Source of the DNA: an uncultured Alphaproteobacteria bacterium
Lineage (GTDB): Bacteria > Pseudomonadota > Alphaproteobacteria > HIMB59 > GCA-002718135
NCBI GenBank assembly: GCA_902571865.1
Contig: CACGDO010000009.1
Span: 1 to 54,498 of the forward strand
Length of the DNA: 54,498 bases
Direction of reading: 5' to 3'
Both the position numbers and the translations under genes were made by a program. Below, piece by piece: positions 1 through 6,844 of the stretch (its first letter is position 1; every line of letters starts with the position of its first letter). Below the pieces are notes generated by a model, which saw only the letters and a list, made by a program, of their open reading frames with translations, was not told where the DNA came from and searched no databases.

Positions 1-1584
1 AATAAAGAAAATACAAATGAATTATCAATTAATGCTTTAAATTTTTTTGAGGAAAATTATCCTAATTGTTTAAAATCAGATTGCTTTGAAAAAAATAATT
101 ATGATATCAATTTTAATAAAACATTTTATCACAACACTTTAAATATAAATAATATTCATGAATTAAGAACAAATATTTTTTATATTCCTGGATCAACATT
201 TGGTAGAAATAAATTTATTGATAAATATAATTATCCTTACGAAATTTCTTTTGATTTTCCAAAATATTATTATGGATCTAAACTGTGTTATCAAGCAGTA
301 AATTCTTCAAATATTTGTAAAACAATTAATATAAATCAAAATCAGTTTAAAATTATTGGTGTAGGTGAAAAAATAAAAATTAATTTAGAAAAAAATAATT
401 TTATTATTTTTGTAGATTTACTTTTAGTAACCTTATTTTTAGTTTTTAATTATTTTATTTTAAATCAGATAGTCTCTTTTAGAATAAGAGATAAATTTGA
501 ATTACTCTATCCAATCGCTTTGGTTTTTTGGCTTGTAATTTTTAGTCTTACAAATGATGCTAAAGTAAACTTCTTAAATTCATATTTTTATCAATACCCT
601 GGAGGTGATGGATATTGGTATTTAGTTTTATCAAATATTTTATCAGAATATTTATTACAATTTGAGATAGTTGAATTTTTAAAAGGTGGAGCTGTAGTCT
701 TTTATTATATGCCTGGAATGAGGTATTTTGTGGCAATAGAGAAATTTATTTTTGGAAATAGTTATTATTTACATTTAATAATTATTTCTTTCCTTCCTTT
801 TTTAATTAGAAGACTTCTAAATATTTATCTTTCAGATAGACTTACTTATTTATTATTATTTTCATTCTTATTATTTCCCGTTATGCATCATATGGGATTT
901 AGTTTATATCAATATATTAGATATGCATCTAAAGTTTTTGCAGAACCAGTAGCTTACACTATTTTTATTTATGGATTCATTAGATTAATTTATTATTACA
1001 AAGACAAAAAAAAATATATAAACTCAATACCATTCACTACTTTAATATTATGCATATCTTGTTTATTAAGACCAAATTTATCACCATCTTCTTTTTTTTT
1101 GTTAATTATTCCTTATGTAGAATTAATCATTAAAAGAGATGTAAAAAATATTATATTAACTAGTTTATTTGGAAGTATTATTTTTTTACCATTTTTACAT
1201 AATTATTTTTTTGGAAATAAGTTTGTCTTATTTACAATTGCTGTATTTGCAGAAGTTAATATTAAGTTAACCCTATCTGATTATATTACATATTTAACTA
1301 CTTTTGATTTAGAAAAAGAGAAAAAAATAATGCTAATTGAAATAGCTAAAAATTTTTTTAATCCATATGAAATACATAAATATTTCATATTGTTAGGAGT
1401 TTTTTTATCATTTAATTTGAAAAATGTGAAAAATGTGAAATTGTTACCATTATACATACTTATATTTTCTCAATTTTATTTATTTTTATTTTTGAATCCT
1501 GGGCCCAGGTATATTTGGATTTTTTGGTTAGCTGCATTGATATTATCGTTTTATTCATTTACAAACAGAAAGTTAAAAGAATGA
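1..1584 (+). CDS. Polytopic membrane protein, 5' end outside window (surface-glycan locus)
   Basis: The frame is open from base 1 with no stop until 1582-1584, so at least 527 residues are present and the start lies upstream of the window. The first ~130 visible residues are polar and Asn/Tyr-rich, like an extracytoplasmic domain. From about residue 134 onward the protein is a string of hydrophobic segments (roughly 8-10 membrane helices). I recognise no family motif. The TGA stop overlaps the ATG of the following epimerase (ATGA), so the two are translationally coupled. A polytopic protein next to a sugar epimerase and a GT2 enzyme would fit a membrane glycosyltransferase, polymerase or flippase of a surface polysaccharide, but that rests on context only. 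Confidence 0.75.
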   Translation, partial: NKENTNELSINALNFFEENYPNCLKSDCFEKNNYDINFNKTFYHNTLNINNIHELRTNIFYIPGSTFGRNKFIDKYNYPYEISFDFPKYYYGSKLCYQAVNSSNICKTININQNQFKIIGVGEKIKINLEKNNFIIFVDLLLVTLFLVFNYFILNQIVSFRIRDKFELLYPIALVFWLVIFSLTNDAKVNFLNSYFYQYPGGDGYWYLVLSNILSEYLLQFEIVEFLKGGAVVFYYMPGMRYFVAIEKFIFGNSYYLHLIIISFLPFLIRRLLNIYLSDRLTYLLLFSFLLFPVMHHMGFSLYQYIRYASKVFAEPVAYTIFIYGFIRLIYYYKDKKKYINSIPFTTLILCISCLLRPNLSPSSFFLLIIPYVELIIKRDVKNIILTSLFGSIIFLPFLHNYFFGNKFVLFTIAVFAEVNIKLTLSDYITYLTTFDLEKEKKIMLIEIAKNFFNPYEIHKYFILLGVFLSFNLKNVKNVKLLPLYILIFSQFYLFLFLNPGPRYIWIFWLAALILSFYSFTNRKLKE

Positions 1585-2582
1585 ATATTTTTATAACTGG
1601 TATTGCTGGATTCTTAGGATCAAACTTGGCGTATCATTTGTATAATAAAAATCATACAATTTCTGGTAATGATAATTTTATAGGTGGTTACAAAGATAAT
1701 CTTAATGATCAATTTAATTTTTATAAAATAGACTGCTGCGACTATAATTCAATGAACAAAGCTCTTAAAAATACTGATGTGTTAATACATTGTGCTGCGA
1801 CTGCTTATGAAGGTTTATCAGTATTCTCTCCATCTTTTGTTACAAAGAATATATTTGAAGCAAGTGTTGCAACTTTTTCTGCTGCAATTTCAAATAATGT
1901 AAAGAAAATTATTTTTTGCTCTTCTATGGCTAGATATGGGTCACAAAATTTTCCATTTACAGAAGATATGGCTCCTAAACCTCAGGATCCGTACGGTATA
2001 GCTAAAGTTGCTTCAGAAAAGATGTTAGAGAATCTATCTGAAATCCATAACTTTGATTGGACCATTTTAGTCCCTCATAATATTGTTGGTCCAAGACAAA
2101 AATATGACGATCCTTATAGGAATGTTTTGTCAATTTTTTTAAATCGAATGCTTTTAAATAAACCAGCTATTATTTATGGCGATGGTTCTCAAAAAAGATG
2201 CTTTTCATATGTTGATGATTGTATAACATGCATAGAAGAAACTATTCAAAATAATAATTCTTCAAAACAAGTTATCAATATTGGCCCTGATGAAGAGTTT
2301 ATTTCTATTAAAGAGTTAGCAGATAAATGTGCTAATTTGACTAACTTTAATGGAAATCATGTTTATTATGATGATAGACCCCAAGAAGTGAAATTTGCTT
2401 CCTGTTCCTCTTCTAAAGCAAGAAAAATATTAAATTATAAAACTAAATTTTCTTTAGATGAATCAATTCAGTTGACATATGAGTATATAAAAAAAAGAGG
2501 ACCAAAAGAGTTTGATTATCATATAGATTTAGAAATTAATAATGAGAAAACACCTCAAACATGGAATATGAAAATTATTTAA
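1581..2582 (+). CDS. NAD-dependent epimerase/dehydratase (extended SDR, sugar-nucleotide type)
   Basis: 333 residues, starting at the ATG that overlaps the upstream stop. This start puts the Rossmann motif GIAGFLG at residues 7-13, as expected for an extended short-chain dehydrogenase. The catalytic Ser lies in CSSMARYG (113-120) and the Tyr/Lys pair in YGIAK (138-142). EGLSVFSPS near residue 77 resembles UDP-hexose 4-epimerase and dehydratase relatives. The family converts nucleotide sugars using bound NAD; the exact substrate cannot be read from the sequence. It overlaps the downstream GT2 gene by 22 bp, giving a three-gene unit for surface sugar synthesis. Confidence 0.88.
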   Translation: MNIFITGIAGFLGSNLAYHLYNKNHTISGNDNFIGGYKDNLNDQFNFYKIDCCDYNSMNKALKNTDVLIHCAATAYEGLSVFSPSFVTKNIFEASVATFSAAISNNVKKIIFCSSMARYGSQNFPFTEDMAPKPQDPYGIAKVASEKMLENLSEIHNFDWTILVPHNIVGPRQKYDDPYRNVLSIFLNRMLLNKPAIIYGDGSQKRCFSYVDDCITCIEETIQNNNSSKQVINIGPDEEFISIKELADKCANLTNFNGNHVYYDDRPQEVKFASCSSSKARKILNYKTKFSLDESIQLTYEYIKKRGPKEFDYHIDLEINNEKTPQTWNMKII

Positions 2583-3304
2583 ATAAATTTCGAAATAAGA
2601 TTGATCTTATATTACCAGCTTATAATGAGGAAGGATCAATAAAAAAATGTATCAATGAATTTGAATCACTAAAAATTTTTAAAAATATAATAGTTATTGA
2701 TAATAATAGTTCAGATAATACCTACGATGAAATTAAAAAAACAAACGCAATATGCTTTAAAGAAAAGAAACAAGGTTATGGCGCATCAATTATTAGAGGA
2801 TTTAAAGAATCAAAAGCTGATTATATTGTAACTTGTGAACCAGATTTAACTTTTTCCCATAAAGATGTTTTTAAATTTCTAATATATCTAAATGATTTTG
2901 ATTGTGTTTTTGGAACAAGAACTTCAAAATCCATGATTGGATTAGGTGCAAAAATGTCGAGATATTTAAGATATGGCAATATATTTGTAGCTAAGTTTTT
3001 GGAATATTTATTTCAAGGTCCAAGTTTAACAGATGTTGGATGTTCTTTTAAGGCCTTTAAAAAAGATTCTATAAAAAAAATTATAAATGATCTTTATGTA
3101 ACCAGTTCACATTTTCAACCAGAATTAATGATAAAATTGATTCAAAGAAAAAATAAAATTATTGAAATACCAGTTTTTTATTTGAAGAGAAAAGGTTATT
3201 CTAAAATTACCTATAATTTTTACTCCTCTTTTAGAGTAGCTATTAATATGATTAAATTGATTATCTTTTTATTTATAAAAATCAAAATTTTTAATCTAAA
3301 ATAA
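2561..3304 (+). CDS. Family 2 glycosyltransferase, dolichol/polyprenol-phosphate sugar synthase-like
   Basis: 247 residues. GT-A fold markers are visible: LPAYNEEGS at 18-26, DNNSSDNT at 47-54 and the acidic metal/nucleotide site CEPDL at 92-96. A short hydrophobic C-terminal tail (about 225-245) could anchor it to the inner membrane. This layout is typical of polyprenyl-phosphate mannose/glucose synthases, which load a sugar onto a lipid carrier for use by membrane glycosyltransferases. The upstream polytopic protein could be such a user (inference). It overlaps the epimerase gene by 22 bp and ends 34 bp before the convergent sspB. Confidence 0.87.
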   Translation: MEYENYLNKFRNKIDLILPAYNEEGSIKKCINEFESLKIFKNIIVIDNNSSDNTYDEIKKTNAICFKEKKQGYGASIIRGFKESKADYIVTCEPDLTFSHKDVFKFLIYLNDFDCVFGTRTSKSMIGLGAKMSRYLRYGNIFVAKFLEYLFQGPSLTDVGCSFKAFKKDSIKKIINDLYVTSSHFQPELMIKLIQRKNKIIEIPVFYLKRKGYSKITYNFYSSFRVAINMIKLIIFLFIKIKIFNLK

Positions 3305-3338
3305 AATTTAAAAATATAAATTTTAAATAAATATAAAT

Positions 3339-3779
3339 TTATTTATTTTGATAATTTTTTTTATACTTTGAAAATTTTATTACATTATTTTTTTTTGAAA
3401 CTTTTTTCAAATTTTTATTAATACTTTCATTATTTTTTTTATTCTTCAAAATTAAACCAAAGTTTGCAGAAGGGTCAGCAAAAGAAACTATTGCATTATA
3501 TCCTATTATAATTTTTGTTTTTATATTGTTAAATGAAAGTGTAATTGAAAAATTATTTTTATTAATTACAATATCATAATATTCGTATTGTACTACTATG
3601 GTCATTTCTTTCGGATAATTTTTTATAATCCATTCAGGCAATTTAACTTCTTTATGATTTGTTAAAAATGTTATGTATAAGTGATTATTATCAGATAAAC
3701 CATTGTCTCTAATATTTTTTAAAACATCTTTAAAAACACCTAACATATTTTTATTCAATATATTTTGATAATTTATCAT
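3339..3779 (-). CDS. sspB: SspB-type ClpXP specificity-enhancing factor
   Basis: 146 residues matching the alphaproteobacterial SspB pattern: HLYITFLTN (about 33-41), YPKEMTIVVQYEYYD (about 55-69), SFNNIKTKIIIGYNAI (about 81-96), then FADPSANFGL (100-109). The C-terminal 30 residues are Lys/Asn-rich, in the place where SspB carries a flexible tail that docks on ClpX. SspB binds ssrA-tagged proteins and delivers them to ClpXP. The tmRNA that adds this tag is encoded 3 kb away on the same strand. The gene is convergent with the GT2 gene and divergent from the cytochrome b561 gene. Confidence 0.85.
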   Translation of the reverse strand: MINYQNILNKNMLGVFKDVLKNIRDNGLSDNNHLYITFLTNHKEVKLPEWIIKNYPKEMTIVVQYEYYDIVINKNNFSITLSFNNIKTKIIIGYNAIVSFADPSANFGLILKNKKNNESINKNLKKVSKKNNVIKFSKYKKNYQNK

Positions 3780-3829
3780 TTTTATGTTTCTTTTATGGAA
3801 TAAATAATAAAATTATTCTAATACAAACT

Positions 3830-4336
3830 ATGAGTAAACAAAAAAATTACTATAATTATAGTAAATTAGGAAAATTTTTTCATTGGGGATTTGTTATTTT
3901 ATTTGTTTATGGTGTGGCAAAGCAAGTTGATAATATTAATCAACTTAAAGATAATACTTTTTTTAGATTTGAAATTTTATTTGCACTAATTTTTTTAGTG
4001 CTCCTGCTAATTCGTATTATTTACATGAAAAAAACACAAAAAACATCATTACCTGAAGATACTCCCAAATTACAAAAAAAAGCTGCTAAAATTGTTCATA
4101 ATGGAATGTATGTATTATTACTAGGTACTGTATTATCTGGTTTATTAATTGGGTTTTTATTTTGGGTGGATCTCAATGATAATTTTTTAATAGATATTAC
4201 TATCACTATTCACGAACTAATAATTAATTTACTTTATTTTCTTATAGGTATACATATTTTGGCAGCAACATATCATCGTTTAAAAAATGATGGTGTTTGG
4301 AGCTCGATGGTACCATTTTTTAAAGAAAAAAAATAA
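3830..4336 (+). CDS. Cytochrome b561-family membrane protein
   Basis: 168 residues with four hydrophobic helices. Histidines sit where this family ligates two b-type hemes: His18 in the first helix (GKFFHWG), His90 in the third (KIVHNGMY), and His142 and His149 in or after the last (GIHILAATYHRL). The length and the HW pair near the N-terminus match prokaryotic CybB-like proteins, which pass electrons between quinones and other carriers in the inner membrane. The partner is unknown. The start is the first ATG after a 50-bp divergent gap with sspB; no clear Shine-Dalgarno is visible. Confidence 0.8.
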   Translation: MSKQKNYYNYSKLGKFFHWGFVILFVYGVAKQVDNINQLKDNTFFRFEILFALIFLVLLLIRIIYMKKTQKTSLPEDTPKLQKKAAKIVHNGMYVLLLGTVLSGLLIGFLFWVDLNDNFLIDITITIHELIINLLYFLIGIHILAATYHRLKNDGVWSSMVPFFKEKK

Positions 4337-4393
4337 TATTAATTTATAAATTTATTTGTTAAAATATTTCAAAATTTATTGAATATTTGAATT

Positions 4394-4750
4394 ATGTTTT
4401 TAAAATTAATTAAAAAAATCACAGTCTTCTTATTTTTTGTCAATCCTGCTCTAGCATTTCATGATGTAGAAGTTTCTAATGAGGATATAGCTATTTTAGG
4501 TGGATTATGGGTTCAAATATTTGTTTATGAAGAAAACTGTATAGATAATCAATATTACACTTTAATAACAGAAAGATTACAAGAAAGCCCTAGATTTGAA
4601 AGATACTCATCAGAGTTAGATCATTTAACTGAAAGCCAAGAATTAGCTTGGGAAAATGGTGCAGAAGGCGCTGCTTTAGTAATTGAATCAGGCGGAACAA
4701 GCTGTGATATTATTGCCGAAGTTATTTGGGAATGGTTTGGTGAAAATTAG
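4394..4750 (+). CDS. Small secreted acidic protein, unknown function
   Basis: 118 residues. The N-terminus has two Lys pairs and a hydrophobic core ending in NPALA at 17-21, a good signal peptide with cleavage after Ala21. The mature ~97 residues are acidic and hold two cysteines (49 and 104) that could form a disulfide in the periplasm. No known domain was recognised. A stand-alone gene with 57 bp upstream and 85 bp of unrelated sequence before the first ssrA-end repeat. Confidence 0.65.
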   Translation: MFLKLIKKITVFLFFVNPALAFHDVEVSNEDIAILGGLWVQIFVYEENCIDNQYYTLITERLQESPRFERYSSELDHLTESQELAWENGAEGAALVIESGGTSCDIIAEVIWEWFGEN

Positions 4751-4835
4751 AAAAATTTTAATTTATTTACGCACATATTACCCATAAATTTAGAGTAATT
4801 AAAAAAACAAAAAAAAAGAAACAAAGTTTATGAAT

Positions 4836-4852
4836 GTAGTGGGGCGTTCTGT
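4836..4852. repeat. att-like direct repeat, copy 1 (duplicate of the tmRNA 3' end)
   Basis: GTAGTGGGGCGTTCTGT is an exact 17-bp copy of 6675-6691, the end of the tmRNA coding piece plus 5 flanking bases. It is GC-rich in a very AT-rich background and lies in no gene. It is followed 22 bp later by TAACAGAAA (4875-4883), whose ACAGAA can pair with its TTCTGT. It would mark the outer end of inserted DNA if elements have integrated at the ssrA 3' end (inference). Confidence 0.75.
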
Positions 4853-4901
4853 AGAACGACCTCTAAATCATTATTAACAGAAAATAAGGACTTTTGGAAA
4901 C

Positions 4902-4922
4902 TTCTTCGTAGAAACTTCGTAG
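4902..4922. repeat. Direct repeat A, left copy
   Basis: A 21-bp unit containing CTTCGTAGAAACTTCGTAG (itself two CTTCGTAG units), repeated exactly at 5838-5858. The two copies flank the gene at 4978-5772. A further partial copy, TTCTTCGTAG, lies at 4958-4967 just beyond the stop of that gene. AAACTT and AAGTTT around the second unit can form a small hairpin. Confidence 0.8.
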
Positions 4923-4977
4923 TAAGTTTTCGTTATTTGTCAGATTTCTTGTTTTGGTTCTTCGTAGTTAAAGTTAA

Positions 4978-5772
4978 CTAAAGTTTTTTCTCTCTTTCTT
5001 TGTAAACTTCTTTTATTTCTTCAAGAGGATCATAATTAACAGTTTTACATTCTGGTGCAGATTCATAAGGGTTATAGTGTCCGTACAATTTTAAATCATA
5101 ACGATCTATAGTAGTATCAAAATGAAATCTTGCCTCTATACCTGTATAGACAATTATTTCTTCATCAAATACCTCATAATCAAATATGAGATTATATCTA
5201 GTCCAATTGGAATTTTTAATTTTATCTTCAATAAGTAAGTACGAATAAACTACTTTTAAATTATCAATGAAAGTAAAAGCAACATACTCTTGAACAAAAG
5301 TATTAGTATTATCTGAATATGCTGTATTATCTCCATAACAAAATAAATTTGTTCCGTTTAAATCTTTTGGATCATTTTTTGAATTTTCAGTTATTTCATT
5401 TTTACTCAAATCTATATATTTGTAGTAATTTTCACTTCCTCCATTCCAACTAATGGTAAGGAAATCTGTTTGTAAATTTATTGTATCTTGATATTTAATT
5501 CCATCATATGTGTAATCAGTTAATATATGATGAAAAAGATTTGAATTTTCAGATAAATTTTTCCATGTACCAGTATATATATTAGGCTCTGGACTTGCTG
5601 GACAATACCAAAATAAATCAAAATCCGAGTCTGAATAAAAAATGTATTTACCTGTAGCAATTCCACAATTACTGAAATTTGTATCTGTGGTAAAACTTAC
5701 TTCTTTGACTATTTCACTACTATTTACATTAGGTGATAAAAACAAAATTAATGAGATCAAAATTTTTTTCAT
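4978..5772 (-). CDS. Secreted protein of unknown function (cassette gene A)
   Basis: 264 residues. A signal peptide is clear: MKKILISLILFLSPNVNSS, with cleavage near residues 18-19. The mature part is rich in Tyr, Asp, Asn and aromatic residues, looks beta-rich, and has four cysteines (about 36, 57, 145, 242) that could pair in the periplasm. It ends in a charged Glu/Lys stretch. No family was recognised. It is the only gene between ssrA-end repeat copies 1 and 2 and is bracketed by the identical 21-bp repeats at 4902 and 5838, which suggests it arrived as a unit. Confidence 0.65.
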   Translation of the reverse strand: MKKILISLILFLSPNVNSSEIVKEVSFTTDTNFSNCGIATGKYIFYSDSDFDLFWYCPASPEPNIYTGTWKNLSENSNLFHHILTDYTYDGIKYQDTINLQTDFLTISWNGGSENYYKYIDLSKNEITENSKNDPKDLNGTNLFCYGDNTAYSDNTNTFVQEYVAFTFIDNLKVVYSYLLIEDKIKNSNWTRYNLIFDYEVFDEEIIVYTGIEARFHFDTTIDRYDLKLYGHYNPYESAPECKTVNYDPLEEIKEVYKEREKKL

Positions 5773-5837
5773 AATTATTTAATTTGTTAATAATAAATCT
5801 AATAATTAACATTACCTATTAATAAATTATATATTTT

Positions 5838-5858
5838 TTCTTCGTAGAAACTTCGTAG
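5838..5858. repeat. Direct repeat A, right copy
   Basis: Exact 21-bp match to 4902-4922. Here the second unit forms a stronger hairpin: AAACTTC (5848-5854), a 5-base loop, GAAGTTT (5860-5866), followed by TT. It is part of the 312-bp gene-free stretch 5773-6084, which also holds att-like copy 2 and repeat B. Confidence 0.8.
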
Positions 5859-5910
5859 AGAAGTTTTTATAAAAGAATGTTGGTTTGATTAGATAATATT
5901 CAAAAAGAGG

Positions 5911-5925
5911 GGGGCGTTCTGTTGC
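5911..5925. repeat. att-like direct repeat, copy 2 (duplicate of the tmRNA 3' end)
   Basis: GGGGCGTTCTGTTGC is an exact 15-bp match to 6680-6694 within the tmRNA gene, and its first 12 bases also match copy 1. TAACAGAAA follows after 21 bp from the shared 12-mer (5944-5952), the same arrangement as at copy 1; AACAGAA can pair with TTCTGTT. It separates the two putative cassettes. Confidence 0.75.
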
Positions 5926-5996
5926 CGTGTGCGTGAACTAAACTAACAGAAACCTTAGCTTTTTTATACAGTAAATACATAAAAAATTACTCTCAG

Positions 5997-6013
5997 TGTG
6001 CACACAGTGTGCA
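5997..6013. repeat. Direct repeat B, left copy
   Basis: TGTGCACACAGTGTGCA, matched with one difference (T/C) at 6606-6622. The first part belongs to a perfect palindrome, GTGTGCACAC (5996-6005). Together with the right copy it flanks the GNAT gene at 6085-6576. Confidence 0.75.
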
Positions 6014-6084
6014 TGTAGTTTCGTTAATAAATTTATTATAAATCTAATATGAATTAGGGTAAAGCCGATATTAAATTTAATAAA

Positions 6085-6576
6085 ATGAATATAGAAATCA
6101 AAACAAAAAGATTAGTTATAAAGAAACCTCAGATTAGAGATAAACAAAAACTTATTTCAGAATTGAACAATAAAGAGATTTCAAAATGGTTAGAAAATGT
6201 AACTTTTCCTTATTCAGAAAAAGATGCTGATAAGTGGATTAATTCCCTAACGATTAACAATTTAGAATTTAATATTTTTTTAGAAAATAATCTAATTGGT
6301 GGAATTGGATTAAAAGAAGATTATCGTCTCGGTTATTGGTTGGGTGAAAATTACTGGGGAAATGGATATGCTACCGAGGCTGGTAGTGAGTTAATTGAAT
6401 ATGCTTTTAAAATAATAAAAATAAAAAAAATTACAGCTCGCTATATGACTGAAAATACAAGTTCTGCTAAAGTTTTAAAAAAACTTGGCTTCACAGAAGT
6501 AGGAAAAGATCTTATATTTTCAATTGCTAGAAATGAGAAAGTTTCACATACGAAGGTAGAATTAATTAAAACTTGA
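6085..6576 (+). CDS. GNAT acetyltransferase, RimJ/RimL type (cassette gene B)
   Basis: 163 residues. The start ITKRL-like strand with LVIKKPQIRDK (10-20) is typical of RimJ/RimL-like N-acetyltransferases. The acetyl-CoA site is seen as GYWLGENYWGNGYATEA (84-99) and the later N-x-SAKVLKKLGF segment (124-136). The family acetylates protein N-termini, small amines or drugs; the substrate is not predictable here. It is the only gene between ssrA-end repeat 2 and the tmRNA gene, and short repeats of its own (5997 and 6606) flank it. Transfer as a small cassette is therefore plausible. Confidence 0.82.
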   Translation: MNIEIKTKRLVIKKPQIRDKQKLISELNNKEISKWLENVTFPYSEKDADKWINSLTINNLEFNIFLENNLIGGIGLKEDYRLGYWLGENYWGNGYATEAGSELIEYAFKIIKIKKITARYMTENTSSAKVLKKLGFTEVGKDLIFSIARNEKVSHTKVELIKT

Positions 6577-6605
6577 TATTAAATTTATCCAATAATTAAT
6601 GTGAT

Positions 6606-6622
6606 TGTGCACACAGCGTGCA
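6606..6622. repeat. Direct repeat B, right copy
   Basis: TGTGCACACAGCGTGCA, 16 of 17 bases identical to 5997-6013. It lies 30 bp past the GNAT stop and about 53 bp before the ssrA-end repeat, mirroring the distance between repeat A's right copy and att-like copy 2 (52 bp). Confidence 0.75.
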
Positions 6623-6674
6623 AAATTTTATGTTTCTAAGAAATAATTAAGTTCTGCTTGGAAAATCAATTAGA

Positions 6675-6691
6675 GTAGTGGGGCGTTCTGT
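6675..6691. repeat. att-like direct repeat, copy 3 (native tmRNA 3' end)
   Basis: This 17-bp stretch is the end of the tmRNA coding piece (minus strand) plus 5 downstream bases and is repeated at 4836-4852; 6680-6694 is repeated at 5911-5925. In tmRNA the GCCCC of this stretch (minus strand) is the 3' strand of the last pseudoknot, so the gene is intact only here. Confidence 0.75.
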
Positions 6692-6840
6692 TGCTCGGTG
6701 CCCCTTACCGCGCTTACCTAGAATCTAGGCAGCAAGTGCTAATCTATTATCGTTAGCGTTTATAAAATAGCCCGATAACGGTGGTACAATACCGGATAAA
6801 GTCTTTGTCTTTGAATTACCGTCAAACCTATTTCGTCCCC
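6680..6840 (-). ncRNA. ssrA: tmRNA, coding piece (permuted two-piece ssrA)
   Basis: Read on the minus strand. The 5' end GGGGACG (6840-6834) pairs with CGTCTCC of the acceptor piece (6855-6849) in a 7-bp acceptor stem. The third pair is G-U, the alanine identity element G3:U70. A D-loop-like GGTTTGACGG follows. Helix P2 pairs 6796-6808 with 6891-6903 (6 bp, a 2x2 internal loop, 5 bp). Next come the tag frame, a hairpin CCTAGA/TCTAGG around the stop codon, and a 3' pseudoknot: CGGT with ACCG, GGGGC with GCCCC (6704-6700 with 6684-6680). tmRNA rescues stalled ribosomes by adding a degradation tag. Mature ends are estimates. Confidence 0.9.
6725..6757 (-). other. tmRNA tag reading frame (AANDNRLALAA)
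   Basis: On the minus strand the codons GCT AAC GAT AAT AGA TTA GCA CTT GCT GCC TAG encode ANDNRLALAA. With the alanine carried by tmRNA the tag is AANDNRLALAA. AAND is the usual SspB-contacting start and LAA the ClpX-recognised end. The tag is 11 residues, the length of the E. coli tag and shorter than the Caulobacter type. Confidence 0.9.
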
Positions 6841-6844
6841 ATAT

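Noticed and set aside
3303-3324. AAAATTTA...TAAATTTT inverted repeat between the GT2 gene and sspB as a bidirectional terminator
   Set aside because: The stem is made only of A-T pairs and such repeats arise often by chance at this base composition.
4836-5952. Interpretation of the repeats as integron attC sites
   Set aside because: The arms do not fit the RYYYAAC/GTTRRRY core sites, and no integron integrase is present; a different recombination system is more likely.
4836-6691. CRISPR array
   Set aside because: Repeats are few, differently spaced and separated by genes; there are no regular spacers or cas genes.
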